64,000 bases of DNA from Mucor racemosus (Eukaryota > Mucoromycota > Mucoromycetes > Mucorales > Mucoraceae): assembly GCA_027405735.1 (NCBI GenBank), contig JAPEHQ010000024.1:186001-250000 (forward strand), written 5' to 3'. Positions 36,144 through 47,140 of the stretch are shown piece after piece. Made by a program: the position numbers and the translations under genes. Below the pieces are notes generated by a model. It ran no database searches and had not been told where the DNA came from. It saw nothing but the letters and a program-made list of their open reading frames with translations. Each line of letters opens with the position of its first letter. The stretch's first letter is position 1.

Positions 36144-36929
36144 TTTTATTTTATATTGTAAGAGAACTGAAGAGAGAGAGAGAGAGAAAAGAAAAGAAAA
36201 GATGCTTTGCTTGATTGTTTTTAAAAAAATTAGAGAGGGTCAAATTTAATTTGACGCTCTTTCATTGACGGTCGGGTTTGGTTTGATGTCTAAGCTTCTT
36301 CAAACAAAAATGAAAAAGGATTGGTTAAGCTAATTGTCCCTTAAAGAATCGATGGTGGTTTACTGGTAATGTTCTACAAACACAAGATAAAAAATTGTAA
36401 ACAAAAAAGAAAATGCGTAGTCAAGAAAAAAGATATTTCACCCTGAAGTTGTATACATGCAGTTTGTTTATTTTCCTAATAAAATTCTATGATTTACATT
36501 ACTGCGATATTTTTTATTTTTATTAACATTGATTATATATGTGATTTTGCATTTATTCAATACAGAAAAGATATAAGAAATGAAATTTACTACGGAATTA
36601 AGCCACGCTCTCCATTCTCGATATGTGTAACATTGGACAGTTCGAATTACATGCAATTCCTTTATTTGTGCTTCTTCTGTCTAAAGTCATTGAAATTTGC
36701 GACGATCGAGATCGAATAAGCTTAATTCGGATCAACCTTTTTTTCATGACCAGCAGCAGAATTGTTGATGGACGCTGTATACAAAAAACAACAATGGGGA
36801 ACAGTAAAATTAAAAACAGATTTTTTTATGGCAATTAACAGTATATATCTATTTTGGTATCTTGCTCATCATTCAATTGCTATATTTCATTTTAATATTT
36901 CGTCTATACTGCTACATCAACTCCTTTAT
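36144..36929. other. Intergenic upstream of RAD16
   Basis: Starts with a (GA)n tract at about 36172-36187. ORFs of 60-76 residues on both strands lack family features. No other element recognised. Confidence 0.55.
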
Positions 36930-37485
36930 CGTCCATTAGAGTTAACTCACCATCCTTGATTAGCGTATCTATAATAACGGCTCATTATTAGCTCATGGCA
37001 TGCAAAACTATTAAAAGAGGTTGTATAATCTCAAATTTATCTGATTCAACTGCTGATACTAAACTAACATCAAATTAGTTGTGTTGACTCGTAATAAAGT
37101 AAAGCGTTTTATCAGGTACGATGTTGCTGTTCAATTTATTTCAGTTAAATTGAACAGACACAGGACACATATATGGTTCATGCAGAGATTTATGAATGTG
37201 AGAGAGAGAGCTCAGATCTATGAACACAAAAAAAAAAAAAAAAGATCTAAATTGTGATGTTTCGTCGACCTGTACGAGATTTTTTTGTGGCGATTCCTGG
37301 TAGCTCAAATGTAATTTAAGCATTTAATTGTTAAGTGTATTGAATCAAGATGAAGTTCGGTTGATTGATATAACAGATAATAAATGCAATGTCATTTTTT
37401 GAATGGGTGAATGTAAATGTATAAAGCAAACCTTACTTTGAATGAAAGCACTAGTTATTCTGATTAACATTAGTAGGTTCAAAAA
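36930..37485 (-). repeat. Inverted repeat R1, right copy
   Basis: Reverse complement of 18540-19088. It joins the dynein-fragment repeat copy D at a shared AAAAAGCATA, where the left copy instead continues into other sequence. This suggests joining at microhomology. Confidence 0.8.
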
Positions 37486-37631
37486 GCATACTTGATCAAA
37501 CTTACTTAGATGTTAAATACTCACCATATGCTATTAGTATCATCTTGTTTTTTATTGGATTGCTGTAATATTAAAAATCAAGCTTTTCATAGCTTATAAC
37601 AATGACAATGGGATGTTTCTGATGTTATATT

Positions 37632-37888
37632 GACATATATTATCATAAGGCGGGCTGATGACACGTTTGATATTACTGTAGATGGAACTAGTCAATTTAG
37701 TTTATGAAATTTGAATGAAAGTACCAAGGAACCATTTGTAAGTACTTAGGTTGGTTCTAATAAAGCATTGGATAAATTGACTTGCGACAAAGAGGATAAA
37801 AAGACGGCAATAGGTTCCAGTGATGGCCATGTTTATGTTTATGATATTGGAGAGATAAGATTAAAGCTCAATGTAAATCACCTCTAGT
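37632..37888 (+). pseudogene. Dynein intermediate chain WD40 fragment, copy D (nonsense mutations)
   Basis: Same fragment, but the Trp codon of LWNLN is TGA and a second stop occurs soon after. The later part (DGHVYVYDIGE) is preserved. Confidence 0.75.
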
Positions 37889-39639
37889 GCAATGATTATA
37901 AAGTAGGATGATATCATCATCAAATAAACTACCACACAATATTGACATGTATAAAGATTTGCAGCAATAAGCTTGAATCAAGCGAGTACAGCATCGTAAA
38001 TTCTTGAAAAAGTTTTCAGGTATTATAAAATCTCTTATTTTTAATACTTACAAGGCTTATAAGCGAATATTAATTTAGAAAATTATTTTTGTCCAGATCA
38101 TCAATTTTGACATTTTTTAAATTTTTTTTTCTGATTTTGCAAATCTAGAGTTAATTATATTACCAATCATGAAAACAAAAAATATACACATATACAACAT
38201 TTAGCGCTCTATTTGCTCAATAAAAAATAACAAACATTTTTTTTGCAAAATATTACATGAAAATCCTTTAACCAAAATTCCGTTTTTGGGACAAAAGTAC
38301 CAAGTTTCATTACTTAACATTTAATATTAAGTTTTTATAAAATGCGTATTAGTTATGGCTACAATTTTCTCTCACAATGTAGTATATTTAAACGCTGATT
38401 TGGTATCAAAAATTGATTTTTCTGTTTTTTGATCAATATCATGAGTATTGGTAAGGATGAAATGAGTCCCGAAAATGTCCGCTACAAAAACTGAATTTTC
38501 AGACCGTACGTGGTTAAATATAAGAAAAGTTAAAAAAAAGAAACGATTTTTTATTTATAACTTAGACATACCATAGTATAAGAGACTTAGCAATTCAATC
38601 TTGCTATGCTCAATTACGGCGTCGTTCTACGGGCTCGCTTTTGTATTTTTTTTAATGAATGTATGATATGATAGACGGGTTTTCTGGTAAAAGAATGTAT
38701 GTTTCTATGATAACAGATATTGCTTATTTTGTCTAATTTATGGTTCATGCGTTGTAATGCTGCTTTTACATTGGCTGAAAAAATGAGCAATTCAGTAGGA
38801 TTTTAATTGCGCTGAATAATGTAGAGACTTGAAAATCCTTTTCTACGTGTGCTGTGTCTCTCTTTTTGTTTTCATACTCCAAGGATATATTCACCGTTTG
38901 ATAAGGCATATCAGACTACCAAGCTGGTATCCTTTTGTTTTATCTGAATACGCATTCTAACAACGTAAGAAATTAATGTTTTTAATATAAGTAGCAGTCT
39001 ATATTAAAGACTAATATTTTCATTTAAACGCATTTTAAGTTCAAATATCATTATTTACTGCTGTATTTTTGGACGTACTTCTTGATTACCAGATCAAAAA
39101 AATCGAAGGCAATGATATTTATATATACTCAATGAGAAGCTAGAACTGGCTACAAACCCATGAAGTGTTCCAGAAAAGTGATAAAATTTCAAAAAGTATA
39201 GAAACAAAAAAAAAGAATAACCTAATATCTTGTCTTATAACCATAGGTTTGATCGTAGTAGTTATACTTGAAAACAAATCTTTTTATAGTTGACAATAGT
39301 AAACTAAAATAGTGAGTTTAAAGAAGGTTAACTTGTTTAACTTTTATGAGTGATAAAGTAACATTTATAGCTTTAAATTTGGCTTGCATATAAATTTAAG
39401 CAGTAAGTGTTATTTAATTTTATGCTCAAGTAAAAACCATTGTTGCCGTAAACATTATTGTAGCTATAAAAATATTTACAAATAATAATAATCGTAAATA
39501 TATTGGCTCTTGCATGCATTGCTCTACATTTCTACATCTCTACATCAACAACGCATTGAATTGTATTATTATCTATTATCTATAATCTATATTAGTAAAA
39601 GCAAATGTAATTTAAAACCCCATTCCAGTAAAAAAAATG

Positions 39640-40000
39640 CAATGAAATTTTGAGAACGGTACAACGCTCATGTACAAACCAATTTGTGCCCATACAATCA
39701 GCTCATTATGCTCATGGTCAGATTTTATCGTTATGCACAAATAGGAGTAATGATAGACTTATGGGAAACTCTACTGTTATGCACACATGGGATTAATATC
39801 ATGCACACGGACAGAATCTATAATTCTACACATACAAGCTTTTCGTTACGCTCGTTTGCAGTTTCTTTTGTTGTGCCCATGTGCATCTTGTTATCTTTTT
39901 AGCCATTATATGTTGGGCGCAATAACTTATCAGGTTATAATGTGCAGCCCACCTGGAAACAACAAAATCATCTTGTGCAGCACAGGTCGGTCGTAATGCT
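39640..40000. repeat. GCAC-rich terminal array (end of copy D)
   Basis: Homologue of 12255-12600 in reverse orientation, with repeated TGTGC/GCACA words (TTGTGCCCAT, ATGCACACATGG, GTGCAGCCCACCTG). The small ORFs 39684-39902 and 39787-39996 are translated array. Confidence 0.8.
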
Positions 40001-40363
40001 TTTATATATAAATCCTTTAAATTTGTGATTTTATAGAATTTTTTTGAATCCGGTTGTATCATATTATACTTTTCAAGTTAAACCCGTTATTACAGGCTAA
40101 TAACGTTGTGAGTTATATTTATGCTTTACTTAAAATAAGCCTTTGAATAATTAATAGTAATACAGTCGAACCTTAATTTGTATATGAAATTTCGATACCT
40201 GCATCTTTTAGCTGCTAGGAATATTCAAACAGCTGCGTCCGGGCTGTCTGGTAATTTTTTCTAAAAATTTAAAGCCTGGAAATATTATTAGATGGCCGCT
40301 TCCGGAGATTGTTCGGCTTTTTTTGGAAGAGTGACCATTGGCAAAAATATGAATCATATACTA
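40001..40363. other. Intergenic; possible pogo/Fot1-like inverted-repeat end
   Basis: Contains TACAGTCGAACCTTAATT at about 40161, which resembles the terminal repeat of Fot1/pogo-type DNA transposons. No partner end or transposase found here. Confidence 0.3.
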
Positions 40364-41626
40364 AGTTGTATGCCACCAAGTACCATATGTATCACCTTCT
40401 ACAGTATCAGTATATCTTAAAATCTATTGACTACAACATGTATTGAAGTGCAAAGTCTTGATATCGGATATAAGAAACTCCTAGCATACTAAGTTTAATC
40501 CAGTAATTACCAAGAGTGCTTGGACCTCCATTATAACATCATATTATTTTATCCCAGGGGTTAATCAATTAAGTCGCTATTAAATCAACATCCAAGTACA
40601 ATTAACGCAGCATTAAAACAAAGTAACTCTCAATTTCTGCAAGAACGGTTAAATTATGATTGACCCATTTCAATCCATAGATTACTATTACACAGATCTA
40701 ATGGTTTAATAGTGCCTTAAATTACACCTCAGGGTTTCAATATCACATCAATATAAAATGCCTGCAGTAAATGACAAAGTTATTTACTAAAGTAAAAAAA
40801 TATAAAATAAAAGCAGTGGAAATACAATTATAATCAGCTAAAGTTTTCATTACAAAAGATTTCTGAAGATTTAAATAATTGAAAAAGAATGAGGGTACTT
40901 ATAGTGATTTGCAGAACTTGGATAACATCAGATTTGAATGGATGTATATTTAGTAATCTTCCAGTTTTGAGTACATTGTTATTGATTTAATATTTTAAGG
41001 GGTAAATCATGTAGAGCATTGACCATAAGGGATTGATGTCAAGTGCGACAATATCGACCTCTTGGGAAATGATTATTTTGTTTATTATTGTCACATCTAT
41101 TTTATGTAACCTTGAATTAAGGGGCAATTTTTATATGCTTGAACCTTATTTATATTGATAGTGCAACTTCAACATAGATGAGTAGTTGACTAAATTGATA
41201 TCTTCTTTGTTTTTTATTATTATTATTGATTTGGATATAATCCTGTTTTGATATATACTGTATGTCATTTGTGTAATTGATTGCACCGTGACCAAGGGTG
41301 CTATCATCTACAGGACATGTATGGTTCAAAAAGGGTATTTCATATTTTTAGCATGCGTTTGTTATTGTGTTCAATTGAAGCGTTTGATTATTATTGTTGT
41401 TCACATTTCAAGTGGCATCATGTGTTATGAGCGACACTTGGAATTTAGGTTATTTTATTTTTATCAAGCGTTTTTAGTATGTAATTCCACTGCAAGGCCA
41501 TACTTTTATATCTAAATGAACGATATCTTGTTTTTATTATACAGTTGAATAACTGATTAATTACTCATTCTCTTTTAATTGTATTCTTTTTTAAGTATTA
41601 TCCATCAAACCTGAAAATATACGACA
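40364..41626 (+). mobile_element. Solo LTR, family alpha, copy 3, split by element beta
   Basis: Left part 40364-40762 and right part 41495-41626 together make one alpha LTR with degenerate ends (AGTTGTATGCCACC...ATACGACA). No target duplication is visible. It is the most diverged alpha copy and carries the nested beta insertion. Confidence 0.85.
40763..41494 (-). mobile_element. 732-bp TGCA-ended element, family beta, copy 1
   Basis: Starts TGCAGTAAATGAC and ends TTCCACTGCA, inserted in the alpha LTR. The host sequence AGGCC appears as ATGCC on the left and AGGCC on the right, a 5-bp duplication with one later change. TG...CA ends and a 5-bp duplication suggest another solo LTR. Confidence 0.8.
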
Positions 41627-41822
41627 AGGCTAAACCTTTTGCAATTCTGCTGCGGGTCAGCGCTAGAAGTACCTGCCATTGCAACAGGAGGTCATTTGGA
41701 TTCATATTCGCTGAGCAGAACTGATGAGCTTGCTGATCTTAGTAGGTGTAAATAGCAGGTAGCCAACTTGTTGCTCAAACTGGCTGAACATACAATGACC
41801 AATGGATGCTGGTAGCATTGGC

Positions 41823-41860
41823 GTCGAGCCGGGTTTTGCCAGCCACATTTACTAGTATGC
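41823..41860 (+). repeat. Fragment of LTR family epsilon
   Basis: GTCGAGCCGGGTTTTGCCAG matches the start of the LTR at 20392 (minus). Similarity is lost within about 40 bp. Confidence 0.4.
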
Positions 41861-41997
41861 ATATCATATGCATTAATGAAAAAGGAAAAAATTGCTAGAC
41901 ATATGCAAAACTTACTAATTAAGGTAAAAAAAAGAGGATCATATTCGATGAGGAGCAAGGTCATCGGAGAATCTCTTTCGAAATTCATATCCTAATA

Positions 41998-42100
41998 CCA
42001 AAGGGCTTCCCCTTTGGCGGGTTTGACCTCCCAAATATGTGTGTCGTCCTCAATTTGTAGCGCATGCGCTACCCGTTAAGCTTGTCACTCTCATTTGGTC
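41998..42100 (-). repeat. tRNA-like relic, possibly SINE head
   Basis: The minus strand has AAGCTTAACGGGTAGCGCA, resembling a tRNA D-arm/A-box, and about 45 bases later GGAGGTCAAACCCGCC, resembling a T-arm/B-box with one base missing. No acceptor stem pairs and no good anticodon stem forms, so it is not a functional tRNA gene. Confidence 0.35.
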
Positions 42101-42780
42101 TACAATTTCAATCCCCATACATGTGAACATGTATTTTTCTTTTTGAAAATGATAATAGAGCTTTCCAGAAATTGGTAGTAGAAGTCATCTGAAAACAATG
42201 CCAATTTGTGATGGAAATATAAACAAAACTCAATGTTATTAGTATATTAATATTTAAGCTGTATAAAATAAAAATTGAATATGGATAAATGTAAAACAAT
42301 CTTTGCCAAAATGAGAATTAGTATAACATCATCTACAGCGTATAGAAACTCAAGTGATATTCAACAGATGTAGTTGCAGCATTAGACAATTCAGTTTTTA
42401 GGAGTAGAAACACCTAGAATTATACTGGAAAACCAAAATACGCATTATTCATCAAACTAAAGACAGACATCAATTTTCCAATTCACAAGTGTTAAATGCA
42501 GACATCAGTTGTATAATCTCTACCAAGCAATGCGATGTAGTAATATGATACACTGTATGAGTCAATCGGTTTAACAATTATAATTAAATTTAATAATAAA
42601 TAATAATAATAGGATCAAGTTTTTAAAGTAATAACAAAAAACTATCAACAATATACTAGTAAATTGTAATTTAATACACTATCGTTCAATATACCCGAAT
42701 ATTAATGAATCAGAGAAAATGTAACCGGTAAAAAACTGATGTCCAATGTACATCTACCAGCTCAAGATTATTAATAAAAA
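42101..42780. other. Intergenic
   Basis: AT-rich sequence without recognisable gene. ORF 42108-42299 has no features. Similarity to the dynein-fragment repeat flank begins near 42780. Confidence 0.5.
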
Positions 42781-43027
42781 GTGCATTCATTGTGTAGTGG
42801 AAATCGCAACATTTTGACGGATAGAAATTACAGGACCAAGATGTTGAGTTGCCTCAAGATTTTTAAAAGGGTTTAAAAGCATGCTTTATTAAACTTACTT
42901 CGATGTTAAATACTCATTATATACTATTACTATCATCTCTTTTTATTTATTTAATTGCTGTATTATTATTAAAAATCAAACTTTTCATAGCTTATAGCAA
43001 TGACAATGGGATGTTCGTGATTTTAGA

Positions 43028-43282
43028 TTGACATTTATTATAAGGCGGGCTGATGATACGTTTGATGCTACTGTAGATGGAACCAGTCAATTTAATTTAT
43101 GGAATTTGAATACAAATACCGAGGAACCATTTGTAAGTACTCAACGTGGCTCTGATAATGCATTAAATAAATTGGTTTGGGACAAAGAGGGTAAAAAGAC
43201 GGCAATAGATTCCAGTGATGGTCATGTTTATGTTTATGATATTGGAGAGGTAAAAACAAAACTAAATGTAAATCACCTCTAA
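43028..43282 (+). pseudogene. Dynein intermediate chain WD40 fragment, copy E (open frame)
   Basis: The best-preserved copy: 84 open codons with VDGTSQFNLWNLNTNTEE, GSDNALNKLVWDKEGKK and SSDGHVYVYDIGEV. This is the spacing of the last WD40 blade of cytoplasmic dynein intermediate chain (LWNLN.DTE.P..., ALN...W...G...A.G.S.G....YD.GE). Only one blade is present, so it cannot act as an intermediate chain. It could be transcribed, but nothing shows that. Confidence 0.75.
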
Positions 43283-43330
43283 CGCAATAATTATAAAGCA
43301 AGATTATATTATCATCAAATGCACTACCAC

Positions 43331-43859
43331 TGTTGTATTCCACCTACTAGTATCATACATTATCACCTTCTACAGTATCAATACATCTTACAATCTATTG
43401 ACTACGACATGTATTGAAGTGCAAGTCTTGATATCGGATATAAGAAACTCCTAGCGTACCAAGTTTAATCCAGTAATTACCAAGAACGCTTGGACCTCAA
43501 TTATGACACCACATTATTTCATCCCAGCAGTTAACCAATCAAGTAGTTATCAAATCAACATCCAAGCATATTTAGCGCAGCATTGAAACAACACAACTCA
43601 CAAGCTCTGCAAGAACGGTTAAATTATGATTGATCCATTTCAATCCATAGATTACTATCAAACAGATCCAATAGTTCAATAGTGCCTTAAATTACATCTC
43701 AGGATCTCAATGTCTAATCAATATAAAAGGCCATACTTTTACATCTAAATAAACGATATCTTGTTTTTATTATACAGTTGAAGAACTGATTAATTACTCA
43801 TTCTTTTATAATTGTATTCTTTTTTAAGTAATATTTATCAATCCTGAAAATATACGACA
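43331..43859 (+). mobile_element. Solo LTR, family alpha, copy 4
   Basis: 529 bp from TGTTGTATTCC to ATACGACA, with perfect 5-bp target duplication ACCAC (43326-43330 and 43860-43864). It lies just downstream of the copy E WD40 fragment. Confidence 0.92.
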
Positions 43860-44532
43860 ACCACACAATATTAACATGTATAAAGGTTTACAGTAATAAG
43901 CTCGAATCAAGTGGGCACAGTATCGTAAATTCTTGAAAAAGTTTTCAGGTATTATAAAATCTCTTATTTTTAATACTTACAAGGCTTATAAGCGGAATAT
44001 TAATTTAGAAAATTATTTTTGTCCAGATCGTCAATTTTGACATTTTTTAAATTTTTTTTCTGATTTTGCAAATCTAGAGTTAATTATACTACCAATTATA
44101 AAAACAAAAAATATACACATATACAACATTTAGCGCTCTATTTTCCCAATAAAAAACAAAGAATATTTTTATCGCAAAATATTACATGAAAATCCTTTAA
44201 TCAAAATTCCGTTTTTTGGACAAAAATACAAATTTTCATTACTTAACATTTAATATTAAGCTTTTATAAAATGTGTATTAGTCATGGCTACAATTTTCTC
44301 TCACAATGTAGTGTATTTAAACGTTGATTTTGGTATCAAAATGTGATTTTTCTGTTTTTTGATCAAAATCATGAGTGTTGGTAAGGATAACATGAATCCC
44401 AAAAATGTCCGCTACAAAAACTGAATTTTCAGACCGTACGTGGTTAAATATAAGAAAAGGCAAAACAAAGAAACGCTTTTTTTATTTAAAACTTAGATAT
44501 ACTTTAATTTACCATAGTATAAGAGACTTAGC

Positions 44533-44705
44533 TGATTTACCAAAACTAATAAAAATTAGACAAGAGTAAAAGGTGGGTTTTATTCAATGTAAATGACGAG
44601 ATCATATATATAGAAGAGATTATCAAATGATACAATAGCTATTAATGGTGTAACAATAACAATAATATCATAGAATCATAGTGGCTAAATGTGTCATATT
44701 CCACA
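44533..44705 (-). repeat. LTR-like repeat, family delta, copy 2
   Basis: The minus strand begins TGTGGAATATGACAC and ends TTTTGGTAAATCA, matching 15771-15945. No target duplication seen. Confidence 0.5.
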
Positions 44706-45069
44706 GTAGTTATGTTTGAAAACAAATCTTCTTACAGCTGACAATAGTAAACTAAAATGGTAAGTTTAAAAATGGTTAATTTGTTTAACTTTTATGTGTG
44801 ATAAAGTAAATTTATAACTTTAGATTTGGCTGCCATATAGATTTAAGCAGTAAGTGTTACTGTATTTAAGTTTATGCTCGAGCAAAAACCATTGTTGCTG
44901 TAAGCAATATAACTATAAACATATTTACAAATAATAATAATCGTAAATATAATATTGACTCTTACATGTATTGCTCTGCATCAACAACCTATTGAATTGT
45001 ATTGTCTATAATCTGTATTAATAAAAGCAAATGTAATTTAAAAACCCTATCTAGTAAAAAATGCAATGG

Positions 45070-45400
45070 AATTTTGAGAACGGCACAATGCTCCTGTACA
45101 AACCAATCTGTGCCCGATACGATTAGCTTATTATGCTCATGGTCAGATTTTATTATTATACACAAATAGGAATAATGATATGCTTATGAGCAATTCTACT
45201 ATTATGCACACATGGAATTAATGCCATGCACATGGACAGAATTCATAATTCTGTATATACAGGCTCACTAGCTTTGTGCCTATGTGCATCTTGTTATCTT
45301 TTTAGCTATATTCAGTGGGTACAACAGCTCAGGCTATAGTGTGCAGCCCACCTGGGCACAACAAAATCATCTTGTGCAGCACAGGTTGGCCGTAGTAAAA
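45070..45400. repeat. GCAC-rich terminal array (end of copy E)
   Basis: Third array with the same TGTGC/GCACA word pattern. It ends GCACAGGTTGGCCGTAGT, matching the ends near 12255 and 40000. Confidence 0.8.
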
Positions 45401-45431
45401 GATAGATACAAACTGTTGTTTTTGCAGATGT

Positions 45432-46163
45432 TGCAGTGGAATTACATACTAAAAACGCTTGATAAAAATAAAATAACCTAAATTCCAAGTGTCGCTCATA
45501 ACACATGATGCCACTTGAAATGTGAACAACAATAATAATCAAACGCTTCAATTGAACACAATAACAAACGCATGCTAAAAATATGAAATACCCTTTTTGA
45601 ACCATACATGTCCTGTAGATGATAGCACCCTTGGTCACGGCGCAATCAATTACACAAATGACATATATATCAAAACAGGATTCTATCCAAATCAATAATG
45701 ATAATAAACAAAGATATCAATTTAGTCAACTACTCATCTATATCGAAGTTGCACTATCATTATAAATAAGATTTAAGCGTATAAAAAACTACCCCTTAAA
45801 AATCAAGGTTACATAAAATAGATATAACAGAAATAAACAAAACAACCATTTCCCAAAAGGTCGATATTGTCACACTTGACATACAATCCCTTATGGTCAA
45901 TGCTCTACACAATTTACCCCTTAAAATATCAAATCAATAACAATGTACTCAAAACTGGAAGATTACTAAATATACATCCATTCAAGTCTGATGGTATCCA
46001 AGTTTTCCAAATCATTATAAATGCCCTCATACTTTTTCAATTATTTTAAATCTTCAGAAATCTTTTGTAATAAAACCCTTTTTAGCTGATTATAATTGTA
46101 TTTCTACTGCTTTTATTTTTATATTTTTTTTTATTTTAGTAAATAACATCGTCATTTACTGCA
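45432..46163 (+). mobile_element. 732-bp TGCA-ended element, family beta, copy 2
   Basis: TGCAGTGGAATTAC...TTTACTGCA with perfect 5-bp duplication GATGT (45427-45431 and 46164-46168). Exactly the same length as copy 1, opposite orientation. The ORFs within (e.g. 45312-45695) are not conserved between copies. Confidence 0.88.
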
Positions 46164-46400
46164 GATGTATTTATCGAATCTAGTATAACTTAGAAAATCA
46201 CGAAGCTGCACCACAAAAATATCCTCAGGCAGAGTACCAGCACGGAGAGCATACCTAGTAGCCAAGACATTGTAACGGCGTTTGATGGACGGGATGCAGG
46301 TAATGTGTTTTGCTACATTGAACCACTTACTGCCCGCAAGCATGCCAACGAACCTATTTGTGATGATCTTTAATTTTGGACTAACAACAAAGGTAGATAA
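46152..46400 (-). pseudogene. LINE reverse transcriptase C-terminal fragment
   Basis: The minus strand encodes SIKRRYNVLATRYALRAG and LPEDIFVVQLRD. These resemble the region after the polymerase domain in non-LTR retrotransposons (xRYxVLxxRYxLR...LPxDT). The downstream sequence (AAGCATATTATCTACC) recurs at 49691-49760 in the opposite direction. Too short to function. Confidence 0.5.
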
Positions 46401-46639
46401 TATGCTTATATATATTATTCTTGTTATTATAAATTGGTAATTACTGGATTGATGAAGGTTGGTGTTCTTATTTGTAAATTAGATATTTATTAGTGAATAA
46501 ATAAAAGTAAACGTAGTATAACATATACCAAGACAGATAAATCTACAAAAGATCATGTAATAATTTCCTTGTAATATTTATATAAGGAATGAGGCAAGGG
46601 TTTGCATGAATGAAACTGAACTGTTTGACTCATTATGAT

Positions 46640-47140
46640 TTATCAGAATATATTTATGTTAAATAAAACTAGAAATTTAATAAGTAAAGAGATATCGTTT
46701 ATTGGAATGAAATTAATAGGAGGGTTTATATACTATTTGATTTGGGAAATTAATGATGTTCTAAGGTAGTTTAGATGTTATTTAATGTGTCATACTGGAA
46801 TATCATGTTGGAATGTCGCTGATTTATCGATACTTTGTAAATTAAAATCAACGTAAATAGTACCGTTTATTAAAATAAATTAAATATGATGGGTTTATAT
46901 AGTTATTGGGATTGTGTGATAAGATCTAATGGGCAGGGGCCCATTAGATGATTAGATGTGACAATAGAAATTATTATTAATGTGCATGGATGTAATATGT
47001 TATGTTTCAGTGGTAATATTGGAGCCATGAAATGTAATCTGGCTTGATTCGCATGTTGAATATCACGGTTTAACAGATGTTTTAAATTGGTAATTCAGTA
47101 ATTCCTTATTCTAATAAATCAACTGATATCCAACAATGTA
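46640..47140 (-). repeat. LTR-like repeat(s), family gamma
   Basis: On the minus strand, TGTTGGATATCAG at 47138 starts a gamma-like unit with TATATAAACCC and AATAAACGGTAC. A second, similar TATA/AATAAA set lies at 46640-46760. Also contains a short perfect hairpin CTAATGGG/CCCATTAG near 46928-46950. Borders and target duplications not resolved. Confidence 0.5.

Larger units (their letters stand above)
37486..40000 (+). repeat. Dynein-fragment repeat, copy D (uninterrupted)
   Basis: The longest uninterrupted copy, ~2.5 kb. Order: upstream flank (ACTTACTTAGATGTTAAATACTCACC), WD40 fragment 37632-37888, non-coding body, GCAC array 39640-40000 ending at GGTCGGTCGTAAT. No transposase-length ORF in either strand. 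Confidence 0.8.
42780..45400 (+). repeat. Dynein-fragment repeat, copy E
   Basis: Upstream flank from ~42780, WD40 fragment 43030-43280, a solo LTR insertion 43331-43859, body to 44530, delta repeat 44533-44705, rest of body and the GCAC array to ~45400. About 1.9 kb of original repeat remains after the insertions are removed. Confidence 0.8.

Noticed and set aside
35821..36249. 142-aa ORF opposite RAD16 exon 1
   Set aside because: Antisense of the S/E-rich disordered region; no motifs.
41998..42100. Functional tRNA gene
   Set aside because: No acceptor or anticodon stem can be formed; kept only as a tRNA-like relic.
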